Source: Candidatus Bathyarchaeota archaeon (lineage in GTDB: Archaea > Thermoproteota > Bathyarchaeia > Bathyarchaeales > Bathycorpusculaceae). From it: a stretch of 64,000 bases of DNA. The position numbers and the translations under genes are program-made. The stretch lies in assembly GCA_025058315.1 (NCBI GenBank), contig JANXET010000001.1, positions 1 through 64,000 on the forward strand, given 5' to 3'. Positions 1 to 7,817 of this stretch are shown here, one piece after another. Numbering within the stretch: the first letter of the stretch is position 1; each line of letters starts with the position of its first letter. Under the pieces are notes generated by a model that did no database searches, had not been told where the DNA came from, and was given only the letters and a program-made list of their open reading frames with translations.

Positions 1-177
1 TTCATTAAACCCTTTTTGCCTTTCTTTGAAGCTACTATTTTAGCGTTTTTTGCTTTTTCGATTACATAGGGCAACGCTTGAAGCTTTTTTGCTTTTTCTG
101 CATGAAACGTAATTTCTGTTAGTCGCTGATAAACGAATGGTGTTCGGGTTAGACCGAAAAATTTATTTAGACTGATA
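1..177 (-). pseudogene. Open frame without start codon, running off the left edge
   Basis: Read on the minus strand the first ~180 bases give an uninterrupted, lysine-rich frame (it includes FVYQRLTEITFHAEKAKK, then several alternating A/K/G residues) that leaves the window at base 1. Towards its 5' end the frame stays open into the tandem repeat before the next gene but meets no ATG, GTG or TTG start in a sensible place. I read it as the inner part of a truncated or decayed gene at the edge of an accessory region. The family is not recognised, and chance openness over 180 bases is possible. Confidence 0.22.
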
Positions 178-211
178 CTTAAGGGGGTTAAGTGCTTAAG
201 GGGGTTAAGTT
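178..211. repeat. Tandem 17-bp repeat overlapping a start region
   Basis: Two adjacent 17-base units, CTTAAGGGGGTTAAGTG (178-194) and CTTAAGGGGGTTAAGTT (195-211), differ only in the last base. The second unit ends in the TTG start of the ATPase gene, so its GGGGG run (200-204) sits where a ribosome-binding site would be. The duplication therefore doubles the purine-rich element. Confidence 0.8.
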
Positions 212-1293
212 TGCCGCTTTTCAGCCTTCACCCGAAAGAAAAAACAGAAGAGCTTTTTGGGAGGGAGAATGAAATTGAAGAGCTTGTTCGCCTAGTTAGA
301 GCTAGAAGATGGGTTGCTATACTTGGTCCAAGAATGGTTGGGAAAACAAGCCTAGTTAAGGCAACCAACAAAAAATTGGAATGCATGGGCATTAAAGCAA
401 TTTACGTTAACCTTTGGGGAACAAGGGGGACTCAGGGCTTGTTAAATGCATTAGCGCAAGGACTTAACCAAGAGAGAAGCGTACTGCAGAAAATTAGGGA
501 CATTGCCGAGCGCATAGAAGGATTATCGATCGGAACAGGAGGCATCTCCATTTCTTTATCCAGAAAGCCCATGACAACGATGTGGGAACTTTTGGCCGCT
601 ATAGGAAAACAAGCAGGAGATTGCGCCATCGAACTTGATGAAGTTCAAGAGCTCTCAGTAATTTCTGGGCATCTCCTAAAACTACTTGCCAACATTTTCA
701 ACACATACCCAAACATAGTCTTCATCTTCACCGGATCCATGTTCGGTATCTTAAAGACGCTGCTTGAACCAAAATCGACTTCACCACTCTACGGAAGATC
801 ACCAGCAAGACTATATCTGCAACCCTTTACAAAGGAAAAAGCAACAGAATTCCTAAGAAGAGGATTCCAAGAATATCGTCACCCCGTAAAAGAAACAGAG
901 GTAAACGAGGCTGTTGAAAAGCTGGACGGTATTCCAGGCTGGCTGACTTTATATGGAAATAATGCTGCAGTCCGAAAAATGCCTCACTATAGGGCGCTAG
1001 AAGAAACAATAATAGAAGGCACAAAAATAGTTAAAGACGAACTTGAACACTTTCTAGAGGGAAGAGACAGAACCCTTTACATAACGACCCTTAAAGTCAC
1101 AGCTACATCAGCCCGCTGGAAAGAAATAAAGAACGCAATAGAAGCACGAAAAGGCTCATTGGTTAACGATGCGACAATAAAGAACATAATAGAAAACCTG
1201 AAGGCAGCAATGCTAATAAATGAACATGAAGGAGTATACACGGTCAAAGACCCGATGCTAAAAAACCTACTATTAACTTCACAGATTACTTAA
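211..1293 (+). CDS. Archaeal AAA/STAND-like ATPase (archaeal ATPase family)
   Basis: A 360-residue P-loop ATPase of the 'ATPase domain predominantly from Archaea' type. Walker A is GPRMVGKTS at residues 39-47, a Walker B-like strand ends in LDE near 141-144, and a TGS sensor-like segment lies near 175. The C-terminal ~120 residues look like a winged helix, the usual architecture of these proteins. Family members are scattered in archaeal genomes, often near mobile elements; no defined substrate is known. The TTG start at 211 follows a GGGGG run about six bases upstream; no ATG occurs near it. It lies between a truncated frame and an integrase remnant, so an accessory origin is likely. Confidence 0.8.
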   Translation: MPLFSLHPKEKTEELFGRENEIEELVRLVRARRWVAILGPRMVGKTSLVKATNKKLECMGIKAIYVNLWGTRGTQGLLNALAQGLNQERSVLQKIRDIAERIEGLSIGTGGISISLSRKPMTTMWELLAAIGKQAGDCAIELDEVQELSVISGHLLKLLANIFNTYPNIVFIFTGSMFGILKTLLEPKSTSPLYGRSPARLYLQPFTKEKATEFLRRGFQEYRHPVKETEVNEAVEKLDGIPGWLTLYGNNAAVRKMPHYRALEETIIEGTKIVKDELEHFLEGRDRTLYITTLKVTATSARWKEIKNAIEARKGSLVNDATIKNIIENLKAAMLINEHEGVYTVKDPMLKNLLLTSQIT

Positions 1294-1369
1294 CAGGTTT
1301 AAGCACTTAAGACGCACCAACACAAAATACAGAAAAAGAGGGAGGTTGCGGGGAGATCACCAATAGTCG

Positions 1370-1728
1370 TTGTTACAGGTTCGAACCCCGGCGGACGCAC
1401 CAAATCAGCTCAAAACAGCCTCCTTTCATGGACCGCTCCGAACAGCATGTTTAGAAGCGTATAGTTTGGACAAGTTGATAGATGCCTACCCTATAGCTGA
1501 AAAGTTGCTTAAAGGTGAAAAGTTGGCGCCCCCAGCCTTGCCTCATGGAAAAGCAGGGTTAAAGAGGGGTTTAAGCGTTGGCTGAAGGCGGACGATAAGC
1601 CATATAGCTACAGAGTTGATTGCCTGTATTATTTTGATAAGTATTGTGGGCTGCTTAAGCTAGGTATTGCCTGTTTTTGTTCAAATTTTGATGCCAAGGC
1701 GATGAGGAAAGTTTTTATTGAGTGTTAA
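1370..1728 (+). pseudogene. Decayed integrase-like fragment reading through the att core
   Basis: From TTG 1370 a frame runs through the tRNA-like core and continues for 71 codons (AYSLDKLIDAYPIAEKLLKG in the middle). It stops at ~1583, but shifting frame near 1572-1576 gives a further ~50 codons (FKRWLKADDKPYSYRVD, then YYFDKYCGLL) to TAA 1728. The second part resembles the SAM-like core-binding domain of archaeal tyrosine recombinases. In SSV-type elements the integrase gene contains the att site and is split on integration, so a reading frame fused to a tRNA 3' end is the expected signature. No catalytic R..HxxR..Y domain is present. Family assignment is by look only. Confidence 0.45.
1378..1402 (+). 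other. tRNA 3'-end-like sequence, candidate att core
   Basis: The 25 bases begin GGTTCGAACC and end GACGCACCA: a T-loop (TTCGAAC), the 3' strand of an acceptor stem (CGGACGC), a discriminator A and CCA. Nothing upstream supplies the matching 5' acceptor strand (GCGTCCG) or an anticodon arm, and the T-stem does not pair with the bases before it, so this is not a tRNA gene. Archaeal tyrosine integrases commonly integrate into tRNA 3' halves, leaving such a core; the integrase-like frame running straight out of it supports that reading. Confidence 0.6.
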
Positions 1729-1743
1729 TGTGGTTTGTGAAAC

Positions 1744-2931
1744 ATGTGGCGGGCAGGGTTTTTCTTTCATGAGATGGCTTTCGGATTGCTTTCTGTTTTT
1801 CTCCCTCTATACGTTGTTAGTGTTGGCGGCTCTCTGCTTGACGTAGGTTTAATGGTCTCAGTGGCTACGCTCATGGCTATTCCCGCATCCTTTTTCTGGG
1901 GTTATATATGCGATAAAACAAGGAGGTATAAGCGCTATATTTTAATCTCGTTTTTTGCCTCATCAACTTTACTATATTTTTTCACGTTTACAAGGGACAT
2001 AGGGTTGTTTATAATTCTTTACGCAGTTATGGCCATTTTTCACATTGCGCATGAGCCACCAAAAAACGTGCTGATAGCTGAGCTTTACGCGCGTGAAGAA
2101 TGGGAGAAGTCTTTTGCCTTTTATGAAGGGTTTACTGAGATAGGTTGGCTTATAGGGCTAGTTCTTGGCGTTCTTATTTCTTTTTTGGGTTTCGACTCAG
2201 TAACAACACTATTAATCTGCAGCAGCTTAAACTTTTTAGCCTTTGTCACCTCCTTCTTTTTGGTTGCAGATCCTCCGCTAATTTTTGAGCGGGGGTTAGT
2301 GCGATTAGAGAGAAGCATAGACTTTACATGTAAAGGCATAACAATTGCTTCAAAGTATTTAGATGGATTCCGTGTTTCTGAAAGCCTAGAGGAAGGAAAC
2401 CTTACACTTTTCTGTGGAGGTCTACTGCTTTTCGCGTTTGCTACAAGCACACTATTTACACCGTTGCCGGTGTTTTTAGCTCAAAACTTACACCTAGACA
2501 TAAGCATGGTATACGCTATTTATGTTTTAAACTCGAGTGCGGCGGCTATAGGCTATTTCTTGGCGGACCAGAAGCTTGAACTGCATACAGAGAAAATGCG
2601 CCTGCAAAAGGTCGTCATGTTTAGAAGCATCCTAGCCTTTCTCCTATCGGTATTTGTCACCATCAACATTAAGGCAATAGCCGTGTTTGCTTTGATTCTA
2701 ACCCTAATGGGCTTTGCATATGCCCTATACCACGTTTATGCGCTCTCCCTGTCAATGGAGCTTATTCCAAAAGGAAAGGTGGGCTTATTCGACGCCTTAA
2801 TAGGTTTGGGAAGCGCTGCAGGAGCCTACTTAGGTCCATTTATCGCTCAAAAATTTAATTTCACACATGCATTCATTTTGTCTGGAGCAACTTTCTTTTT
2901 GGCATATGTGTCCTTCAAGGCTTCCTCCTAA
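1744..2931 (+). CDS. Major facilitator superfamily transporter
   Basis: A 395-residue polytopic membrane protein with about 11-12 hydrophobic segments in two halves separated by a charged loop near residues 175-215. The segment after TM2, GYICDKTRRYKRY (near 57-69), matches the MFS G-x3-D-R-x-G-R-R loop in position and charge, although the glycine-arginine spacing is degenerate. Substrate cannot be told; drug- or sugar-type efflux relatives are possible. ATG 1744 begins 15 bases after the integrase remnant. It stands alone and may belong to the same accessory segment. Confidence 0.8.
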   Translation: MWRAGFFFHEMAFGLLSVFLPLYVVSVGGSLLDVGLMVSVATLMAIPASFFWGYICDKTRRYKRYILISFFASSTLLYFFTFTRDIGLFIILYAVMAIFHIAHEPPKNVLIAELYAREEWEKSFAFYEGFTEIGWLIGLVLGVLISFLGFDSVTTLLICSSLNFLAFVTSFFLVADPPLIFERGLVRLERSIDFTCKGITIASKYLDGFRVSESLEEGNLTLFCGGLLLFAFATSTLFTPLPVFLAQNLHLDISMVYAIYVLNSSAAAIGYFLADQKLELHTEKMRLQKVVMFRSILAFLLSVFVTINIKAIAVFALILTLMGFAYALYHVYALSLSMELIPKGKVGLFDALIGLGSAAGAYLGPFIAQKFNFTHAFILSGATFFLAYVSFKASS

Positions 2932-3403
2932 CAGGCTCGACTAACTTTCAATAAACTTTCCGATAAAATTTGACCAACAACATTTCCCAACTATGTTATG
3001 TAAACTCGCCATTCTGCTGTATTGTGCTGTTTCAGCAAGAAGTTTACCACAATTTTACAGGGATATATGTTCATGGGGTCTAATTTGTGTGGAAAAATTT
3101 TCTTAGGCTTGACATGAGATTTTAAATTGTCTAATCTTTGGATGAATATCTAGTCTAACCGTTTCAATTTCTCATTTTAATACTCCGCTGCCCACCCTTC
3201 ACAACAGTCCAGATAAGGCAAAAATTCATCATTCAAAAACAGTTTTCAATTTTCTAACGGATTAAAACATGCTGATGACGACTAAGACTTTAGTGGTGAA
3301 TTATTTACTCTAACCTCTTCGGCTATAAGCGACAAAAGAACGCCTTATAATATAATTAGCAACGAACCATTTAAAGTATTTTGAGATTTTACGTAAATTT
3401 TAA
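2932..3403. other. 472-bp intergenic stretch with a palindrome and a promoter
   Basis: No convincing gene. A 13-bp palindrome TGCTGTTTCAGCA lies at 3025-3037; the same sequence recurs in the lrp-dapA divergent promoter at 32174-32186. A short minus-strand frame near 3185-3240 (DEFLPYLDCCEGWAAEY) looks faintly coding but ends at once. At the right end a TTTAAAGTATTT element (3371-3382) sits about 27 bp before the TTG start at 3404, and a second palindrome TTTACGTAAA (3388-3397) lies between them. Confidence 0.5.
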
Positions 3404-4435
3404 TTGCGGATCAATGTAAATAATCCCTCAGGATTGTATTGGGTGATCAGGTTGCTTATAGCTGACGGGGTTAAATATGCCTTATACGTTCCCAAGGATG
3501 AAGAGGAGTTTGAGGCGCTTGTTAAGGAGCATCTTTCAGAGATTTTTGGCGCGGGTTTGCTTTATTTTGATATTAAGCCTGAATTGAGATCTAAAGCCGG
3601 TATTGGTTCCAAACCCGATGGCATCGCTATTCTGTTAGATAAACCGTGCGTTTATGTTGTTGAGTTTGAGTTATCAGGCCACCCGATCCACGATCACATT
3701 ATAGCCCAAACAAGCAGATTCAACAAAGCTCTTAAAAGTAGTGATACGCGATTAAAGATTGCTGAGGCAATTTACGGCGAGGTTTCAGCTGACCCTTACA
3801 AGAAGGTTTTTGTGGAGTCTAAGGTGAAAAGCGAGTTTTTTAAGTTTTTAACTGAGCTTTTCAGTTCTAAGCCTAAAATAGCGATTATTGTTGACGAGGT
3901 AACTGAGGAGCTGAGCGAAGCTGTTGAAGACTTGCCTTTTGAAACAAGAATTGTTGAGTTTAAAACCTTCGCTCGGGAAGGCGTCGGATTAGCTGTTCAT
4001 GCGCATCTATTTGAGCCTATACTAGTTTCAGCTCCACCGCCTCCTCAACAACCTTGCGCAGCATGGAACGAAAAACTGAAATTGGCAAGTGAAAATGTCC
4101 GAGAGTTAGTGGAAGATTTAACGAATAGAATTGTCGGCGAGCTGAAAGATGTTATTCATAAACCAATTGGAGACAATTACGAATTCTTCAGAGAGAAAAA
4201 GACTTCAAGGAATAGGTTTGCTGTTTTAATGTTGAGGAAAAGTTGGGTTTCTGTTAGAATAAGGGCTGACCCTAAAACGTTTAAAGATGAAAGAAACTGG
4301 ACTAAGGAAAAAGTGTATAAAGGTTGGTTCTTCACTCGTGGAGTAGGCCAGGAGCGAGAGTTTAAAATATATAGTGAAGAACAATTGGATTATGCAATGG
4401 AGTTAATAAAACAATCATATGCAATTAGTGCATAA
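3404..4435 (+). CDS. PD-(D/E)xK-like nuclease domain with C-terminal DUF5655-like domain
   Basis: 343 residues. The N-terminal ~200 carry a restriction-endonuclease-fold pattern: a helix with E42, then GSKPDGIAI with D72, then strand VYVVEFELSG with E87 and E89, followed by a helix containing Q102. The C-terminal ~115 residues (from NEKLKLASENVRELVEDL onward, including W255 and KVYKGWFFTRG) resemble DUF5655, a domain found with nuclease-like or predicted-transport proteins. A TATA-like element about 27 bp upstream of TTG 3404 suggests a leaderless transcript. No methyltransferase or helicase partner is adjacent, so a restriction role is not shown; a solitary DNA-defence or repair nuclease is the best guess. 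Confidence 0.6.
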   Translation: MRINVNNPSGLYWVIRLLIADGVKYALYVPKDEEEFEALVKEHLSEIFGAGLLYFDIKPELRSKAGIGSKPDGIAILLDKPCVYVVEFELSGHPIHDHIIAQTSRFNKALKSSDTRLKIAEAIYGEVSADPYKKVFVESKVKSEFFKFLTELFSSKPKIAIIVDEVTEELSEAVEDLPFETRIVEFKTFAREGVGLAVHAHLFEPILVSAPPPPQQPCAAWNEKLKLASENVRELVEDLTNRIVGELKDVIHKPIGDNYEFFREKKTSRNRFAVLMLRKSWVSVRIRADPKTFKDERNWTKEKVYKGWFFTRGVGQEREFKIYSEEQLDYAMELIKQSYAISA

Positions 4436-4752
4436 ACGCGAAACCGCTGTTTGATTCACTTACAAATTTTATATTTTAACATTCTATAAGAATATTCTGC
4501 TTATTTCTTGTCATAAAATCTTTAACCCATCCAAAGAATTTAACTATGCTTTGATTTTACCTCGTAAATTTGGCAAGACGACAAAGAGTTCATTGAGTCT
4601 TTTTACTCAAGTTCCCGTCATCAGCTTTGTTAAAATAGGCATCTGTTCAAAAATAAATGTTTTTTATGAAATTTTATACATTGAAATTCTTTATTTGTGG
4701 AAATATTTATATATTATGTTTATTTTAATAAACAAACGTTAAATGACATTTC
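4436..4752. promoter_or_regulatory. 317-bp AT-rich spacer with promoter for the RHH gene
   Basis: The stretch is strongly AT-rich and holds no credible gene. ATTTATATATTA (about 4705-4716) is a good archaeal TATA box; a start about 25 bp on would lie near 4736, giving a short leader to ATG 4753. Confidence 0.55.
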
Positions 4753-5349
4753 ATGGAGATAACGGTGTTCGCGACTGAACGAGGTCCCCAGAAAAATACG
4801 CAAAAGGGCACAATACGGATGACTGTAGCCCTTGACCCCTCAACTGCAAACTTGCTGGAGAAGCTCAGTAAGGATGAAAGGCTTTCACAAAGTGAGATAG
4901 TGCGGAGAGCTTTGAAATTTTTTAATGAAAACAGGGCTTTAACTGATCCTGTTCTAAACAGGAAAATCCACTCTTACATGGAGTTGTTGTTGAGCGGTGA
5001 ACACGTTATCCTTGATGTGGATCACTGGGTTCTCTTCTTGAATTTTCTTGAATATTTACCTGAGCAGGAAGAATTTTGGAATGAGCACAAAAAAGTAGCT
5101 CAATCTCATTGTGAACAACTTAAAAATAAAGTAAATACTGTTGAGAATCTGTTAATTCGCTTAGAAGACTGTAACTTCTTCAAGGTAGTTAAAAATTCTG
5201 AAAATGACTTCACTCTTATCCTCACATCTGAGCGTTCCAAAAAATTTGTCGTGTTGTTTATTGAAGAATTCCTCCACAGTATGGGCGTTAAGTTTGAGAT
5301 TAAAGAAAATCTGGCCAAGTTGAATCTGCGTGTCAAACCACTTAGATGA
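4753..5349 (+). CDS. Ribbon-helix-helix (CopG-like) DNA-binding regulator
   Basis: 198 residues. Residues 20-57 form an MetJ/Arc-type ribbon-helix-helix: strand IRMTVALDPS, helix TANLLEKLSKDER, turn LSQSE, helix IVRRALKFF. The remaining ~140 residues form an acidic/aromatic alpha-beta domain of unknown function, possibly a ligand-sensing module. It precedes, in the same direction, a KaiC-like ATPase and an ammonium transporter, but its own TATA box and the next gene's TATA box (5448-5460) argue for separate transcripts. A role in controlling the following ammonia genes is inference from position. Confidence 0.75.
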   Translation: MEITVFATERGPQKNTQKGTIRMTVALDPSTANLLEKLSKDERLSQSEIVRRALKFFNENRALTDPVLNRKIHSYMELLLSGEHVILDVDHWVLFLNFLEYLPEQEEFWNEHKKVAQSHCEQLKNKVNTVENLLIRLEDCNFFKVVKNSENDFTLILTSERSKKFVVLFIEEFLHSMGVKFEIKENLAKLNLRVKPLR

Positions 5350-5447
5350 TTATTTTTAGATTTTACGCACCTTCTTTACATTTTTTATATCTAAATATTA
5401 ATTTTGATATTTAAATTTCATTTTTTCATAAAAGTTATGAACAAATC

Positions 5448-5462
5448 ACAACAATATTTATA
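5448..5462 (+). promoter_or_regulatory. TATA box before the KaiC-like/amt genes
   Basis: AATATTTATATTTTT lies about 45 bp before ATG 5503; a start near 5480 would leave a ~20-nt leader containing the GGTG ribosome-binding element at 5491-5494. Confidence 0.5.
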
Positions 5463-5502
5463 TTTTTTGTAATCCTTTCTTCCGCCAAAAAGGTGAATTT
5501 GA

Positions 5503-6276
5503 ATGAAAAAGACTGTTAGAGCACTATCGGTAGAAGAAATGAGAGAAAGAGGAAATATTGAGTGGATTGATATTGGCGTTGAGGGCCTCACAAACTTCAT
5601 TCCAGGGCTGCCAAAAGGAGACGCTATCCTTGTAAGAGGCGAGCCAGGAACTGGCAAAACAATTCTATGTCTCCAATTTTTACATAAAGGCGCAGAAAAT
5701 GGAGAGAAATGCATCTACATAACCACCGAAGAAACACCCGAAACAATAATGCGAACTGGCAGAGAGCTTTGGAGTGACTTTCCGCAATTGATAAAAGACG
5801 GCCAAATAGCGGTTGTAGACTTGTCAATAAGCGCCACATATACAAGTGAATACTCATTGGTCAGCAAGGAAGAAGCTGTGGATATAGTTATGCGTGGCTT
5901 AGCGGCACAGCCAGAGGCAAGCAGGATAGTTTTAGACTCCCTCTCATCTCTTGAACGTAGACTCGTGGATCCAACAGAATTCAGAGAAGTTTTCATGAAG
6001 GTGCTTTTAGAGGTCAAAAAAAGAGGTGCAACAACAATATTTACTGCTGAAGGAATACCGCCAACACCCGACATAACAGAATATCTGGTTGACCATCTCA
6101 TATACCTAGACTATCATAAGCACGATGTTGTGTGGACACGCGTATTCATTCTAAGAAAGTCCAGAAGCGTCCCCCTTAAGCCTCAGATTCTCAAGTTGAA
6201 CATAGAGAAAGATGGACTGTCAGTTGAGGAGATTCCAATATCTCTGAAGCCTGTTTGGTTTGCAAGTAAAATCTAG
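5503..6276 (+). CDS. KaiC/RadA-type single-domain RecA-superfamily ATPase
   Basis: 257 residues with one KaiC domain: Walker A GEPGTGKT at 46-53, a TTEE pair near 75-78 in the position of the KaiC catalytic glutamates, and Walker B RIVLDSLSS at 141-149. Archaea carry many such proteins, several tied to signal transduction or motility, most undefined. It ends 10 bp before amt, which has its own GGTGA, so the two are probably co-transcribed. That pairing suggests a link with ammonium uptake or nitrogen state, but the sequence alone does not show it. Confidence 0.8.
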   Translation: MKKTVRALSVEEMRERGNIEWIDIGVEGLTNFIPGLPKGDAILVRGEPGTGKTILCLQFLHKGAENGEKCIYITTEETPETIMRTGRELWSDFPQLIKDGQIAVVDLSISATYTSEYSLVSKEEAVDIVMRGLAAQPEASRIVLDSLSSLERRLVDPTEFREVFMKVLLEVKKRGATTIFTAEGIPPTPDITEYLVDHLIYLDYHKHDVVWTRVFILRKSRSVPLKPQILKLNIEKDGLSVEEIPISLKPVWFASKI

Positions 6277-6286
6277 GTGAAGTTTA

Positions 6287-7607
6287 ATGTCAATTGCGGA
6301 CGAAAATTTTGCGTCTATACAGCAGGTTTTCACAGTAGGCTGGGCCCCAGTAGCTATACTGATAATGGCCACAGCTGGCTTTGCCCTACTTTACGCTGGA
6401 ATGGTGCGAAAGAAGAACGTTGCTCACACAATAATAATGCTGAACATAGGCTGGACATTGGCTTTCGTAATGTACTATCTAGTGGGCTTTCCAGCGGCAT
6501 ATTACACTACAGAACCATTTTTCGGCATTCCTCGATGGCTACCCACCATCGCCAACCCGCTACCCGCCGCTTTATCAACAACTGGAGCCTATGGAATCCC
6601 AGCAAGTCCATCAGGGTATGGAGATCTGGGATTATGGTTTAAAATGTCCATGTTCGCCATAACCGCCACAGGAATAATCCCTGGCGCAACAGCTGAAAGA
6701 GACAAGCTCTGGGGATGGGTTATAGCCGCGGCAGTAATTTCCGCCATCCTATATCCTACGGTGGAACACTGGGTGTGGGGCGGAGGCTGGCTAGCTCAAA
6801 TGGGATACATCGACTATGCAGGCTCGTCAGTGGTGCACTTGACAGGCGGCATGTTTGCTTTGGCAGCAGCAACAACTATTGGACCGAGGATAGGCAAATT
6901 CGTTGGCAAAAAGAAAGAAGCCCGTGCCTTCTTTGGCCATAGTCTGCCCCTATCCGTCATTGGTGCTTGGTTGCTCGTATTCGGCTGGTTTGGGTTCAAC
7001 GTTGGCTCAAGCACCGCGAGCAACGCTCAAATGATAAACGTAGAACTGGCATGGGTAGGTGTTACTACTGCAATGGCAATGGCTGGAGGACTTTTCGGCG
7101 CGGCATTAACCTCAAGAGGGCATGCATTAACCTCAATGGCTGGTCTGCTTGCAGGCGCTGTTGCCATATGCTCAGGTGCAGCAATAATACACCCGATATT
7201 CGCGTTCATAACAGGCATTGTCGCCGGAATACTCACAACCTTCGTCCAGGGATTACTGGAACACAAGTTTCACGTAGATGATGCTTGTGTATGTGTTCCA
7301 GTACATGCAGCATGCGGTTTATGGGGCGTAATTGCCACAGGACTATTTAGCCTGAAAGTTCTTGGAGCCCACCCGATCTACGGAGTTTCAACAGCGGGAG
7401 AGCGGCTTAGACTAATAGGAATACAGGCTTTAGGCGGTTTGGCAATTGAAGCATGGGCTGGGGTTAACTGGCTTCGTGCTCTTCAAGTTTATTCACAAGG
7501 TAGGACTACTTCGGGCCCATAGAGATGCTGAACTCTTCGGCTTAGACATAGCAGACCATAAGACGTATGCGTATCCTGAAGATCAATTGGAAAAAGAATT
7601 TCCATAA
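6287..7607 (+). CDS. amt: Ammonium transporter Amt, frameshifted near the C-terminus
   Basis: Membrane channel for ammonium. The open frame gives 411 residues with the Amt landmarks: GFALLYAGMVRKKN, the twin-His region (GHSLPLSVIGAWLLVFGWFGFN) and DDACVCVPVHAACGLWG. It stops at TAG 7520-7522 in a tail unlike Amt. Removing one G from the GGGG run at 7460-7463 restores a normal ending: GLTGFVLFKFIHKVGLL, then the conserved cytosolic segment AELFGLDIADHKTYAYPE, with stop TAA at 7605-7607. So either a real +1 frameshift removes the regulatory C-terminal tail, or this is a homopolymer error. ATG 6287 follows GGTGA. No PII (glnK) gene follows; a small coiled-coil gene does. Confidence 0.88.
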
Positions 7608-7619
7608 AGAGGTGATTTC

Positions 7620-7760
7620 ATGTCCCAAACTCAAAAAATGTTGGAAGAAAAAAGTGTAGGAGAATTGCGTATAGAAATAGAAGAATTAAAGAAGCGAATA
7701 AAATGTCTTGAAGCGAGCGTGAACACGTTAAAGCTCAAAATGGGCCGGAAATGGGTGTAA
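7620..7760 (+). CDS. Small coiled-coil protein (46 residues)
   Basis: A short gene with a strong ribosome-binding site (GAGGTGA at 7609-7615) directly after the restored end of amt. The product is mostly one amphipathic, charged helix with heptad spacing (LRIEIEELKKRIKCLEASVN, residues 16-35), so it is probably a dimerising coiled coil. No family is recognised. Its place between amt and nadE in the same direction suggests co-expression with ammonium uptake; a PII-like or Amt-partner role is a guess. Confidence 0.65.
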   Translation: MSQTQKMLEEKSVGELRIEIEELKKRIKCLEASVNTLKLKMGRKWV

Positions 7761-7817
7761 AAATCCAGTATAACAAACTTCCCTCTTTTTCTACTTCTTT
7801 TCTTAAGGAGGGACATG

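Noticed and set aside
1321-1402. A complete tRNA gene
   Set aside because: No 5' acceptor strand, D-arm or anticodon arm precedes the T-arm-like bases, and the T-stem has mismatches.
1370-1585. A stand-alone 71-residue protein
   Set aside because: Its first codons are a tRNA 3' end and the frame continues in another phase, so a broken integrase fragment explains it better.
4551-4742. 63-codon frame before the RHH gene
   Set aside because: TTG start without binding site, extreme AT content, and it spans the TATA box of the next gene.
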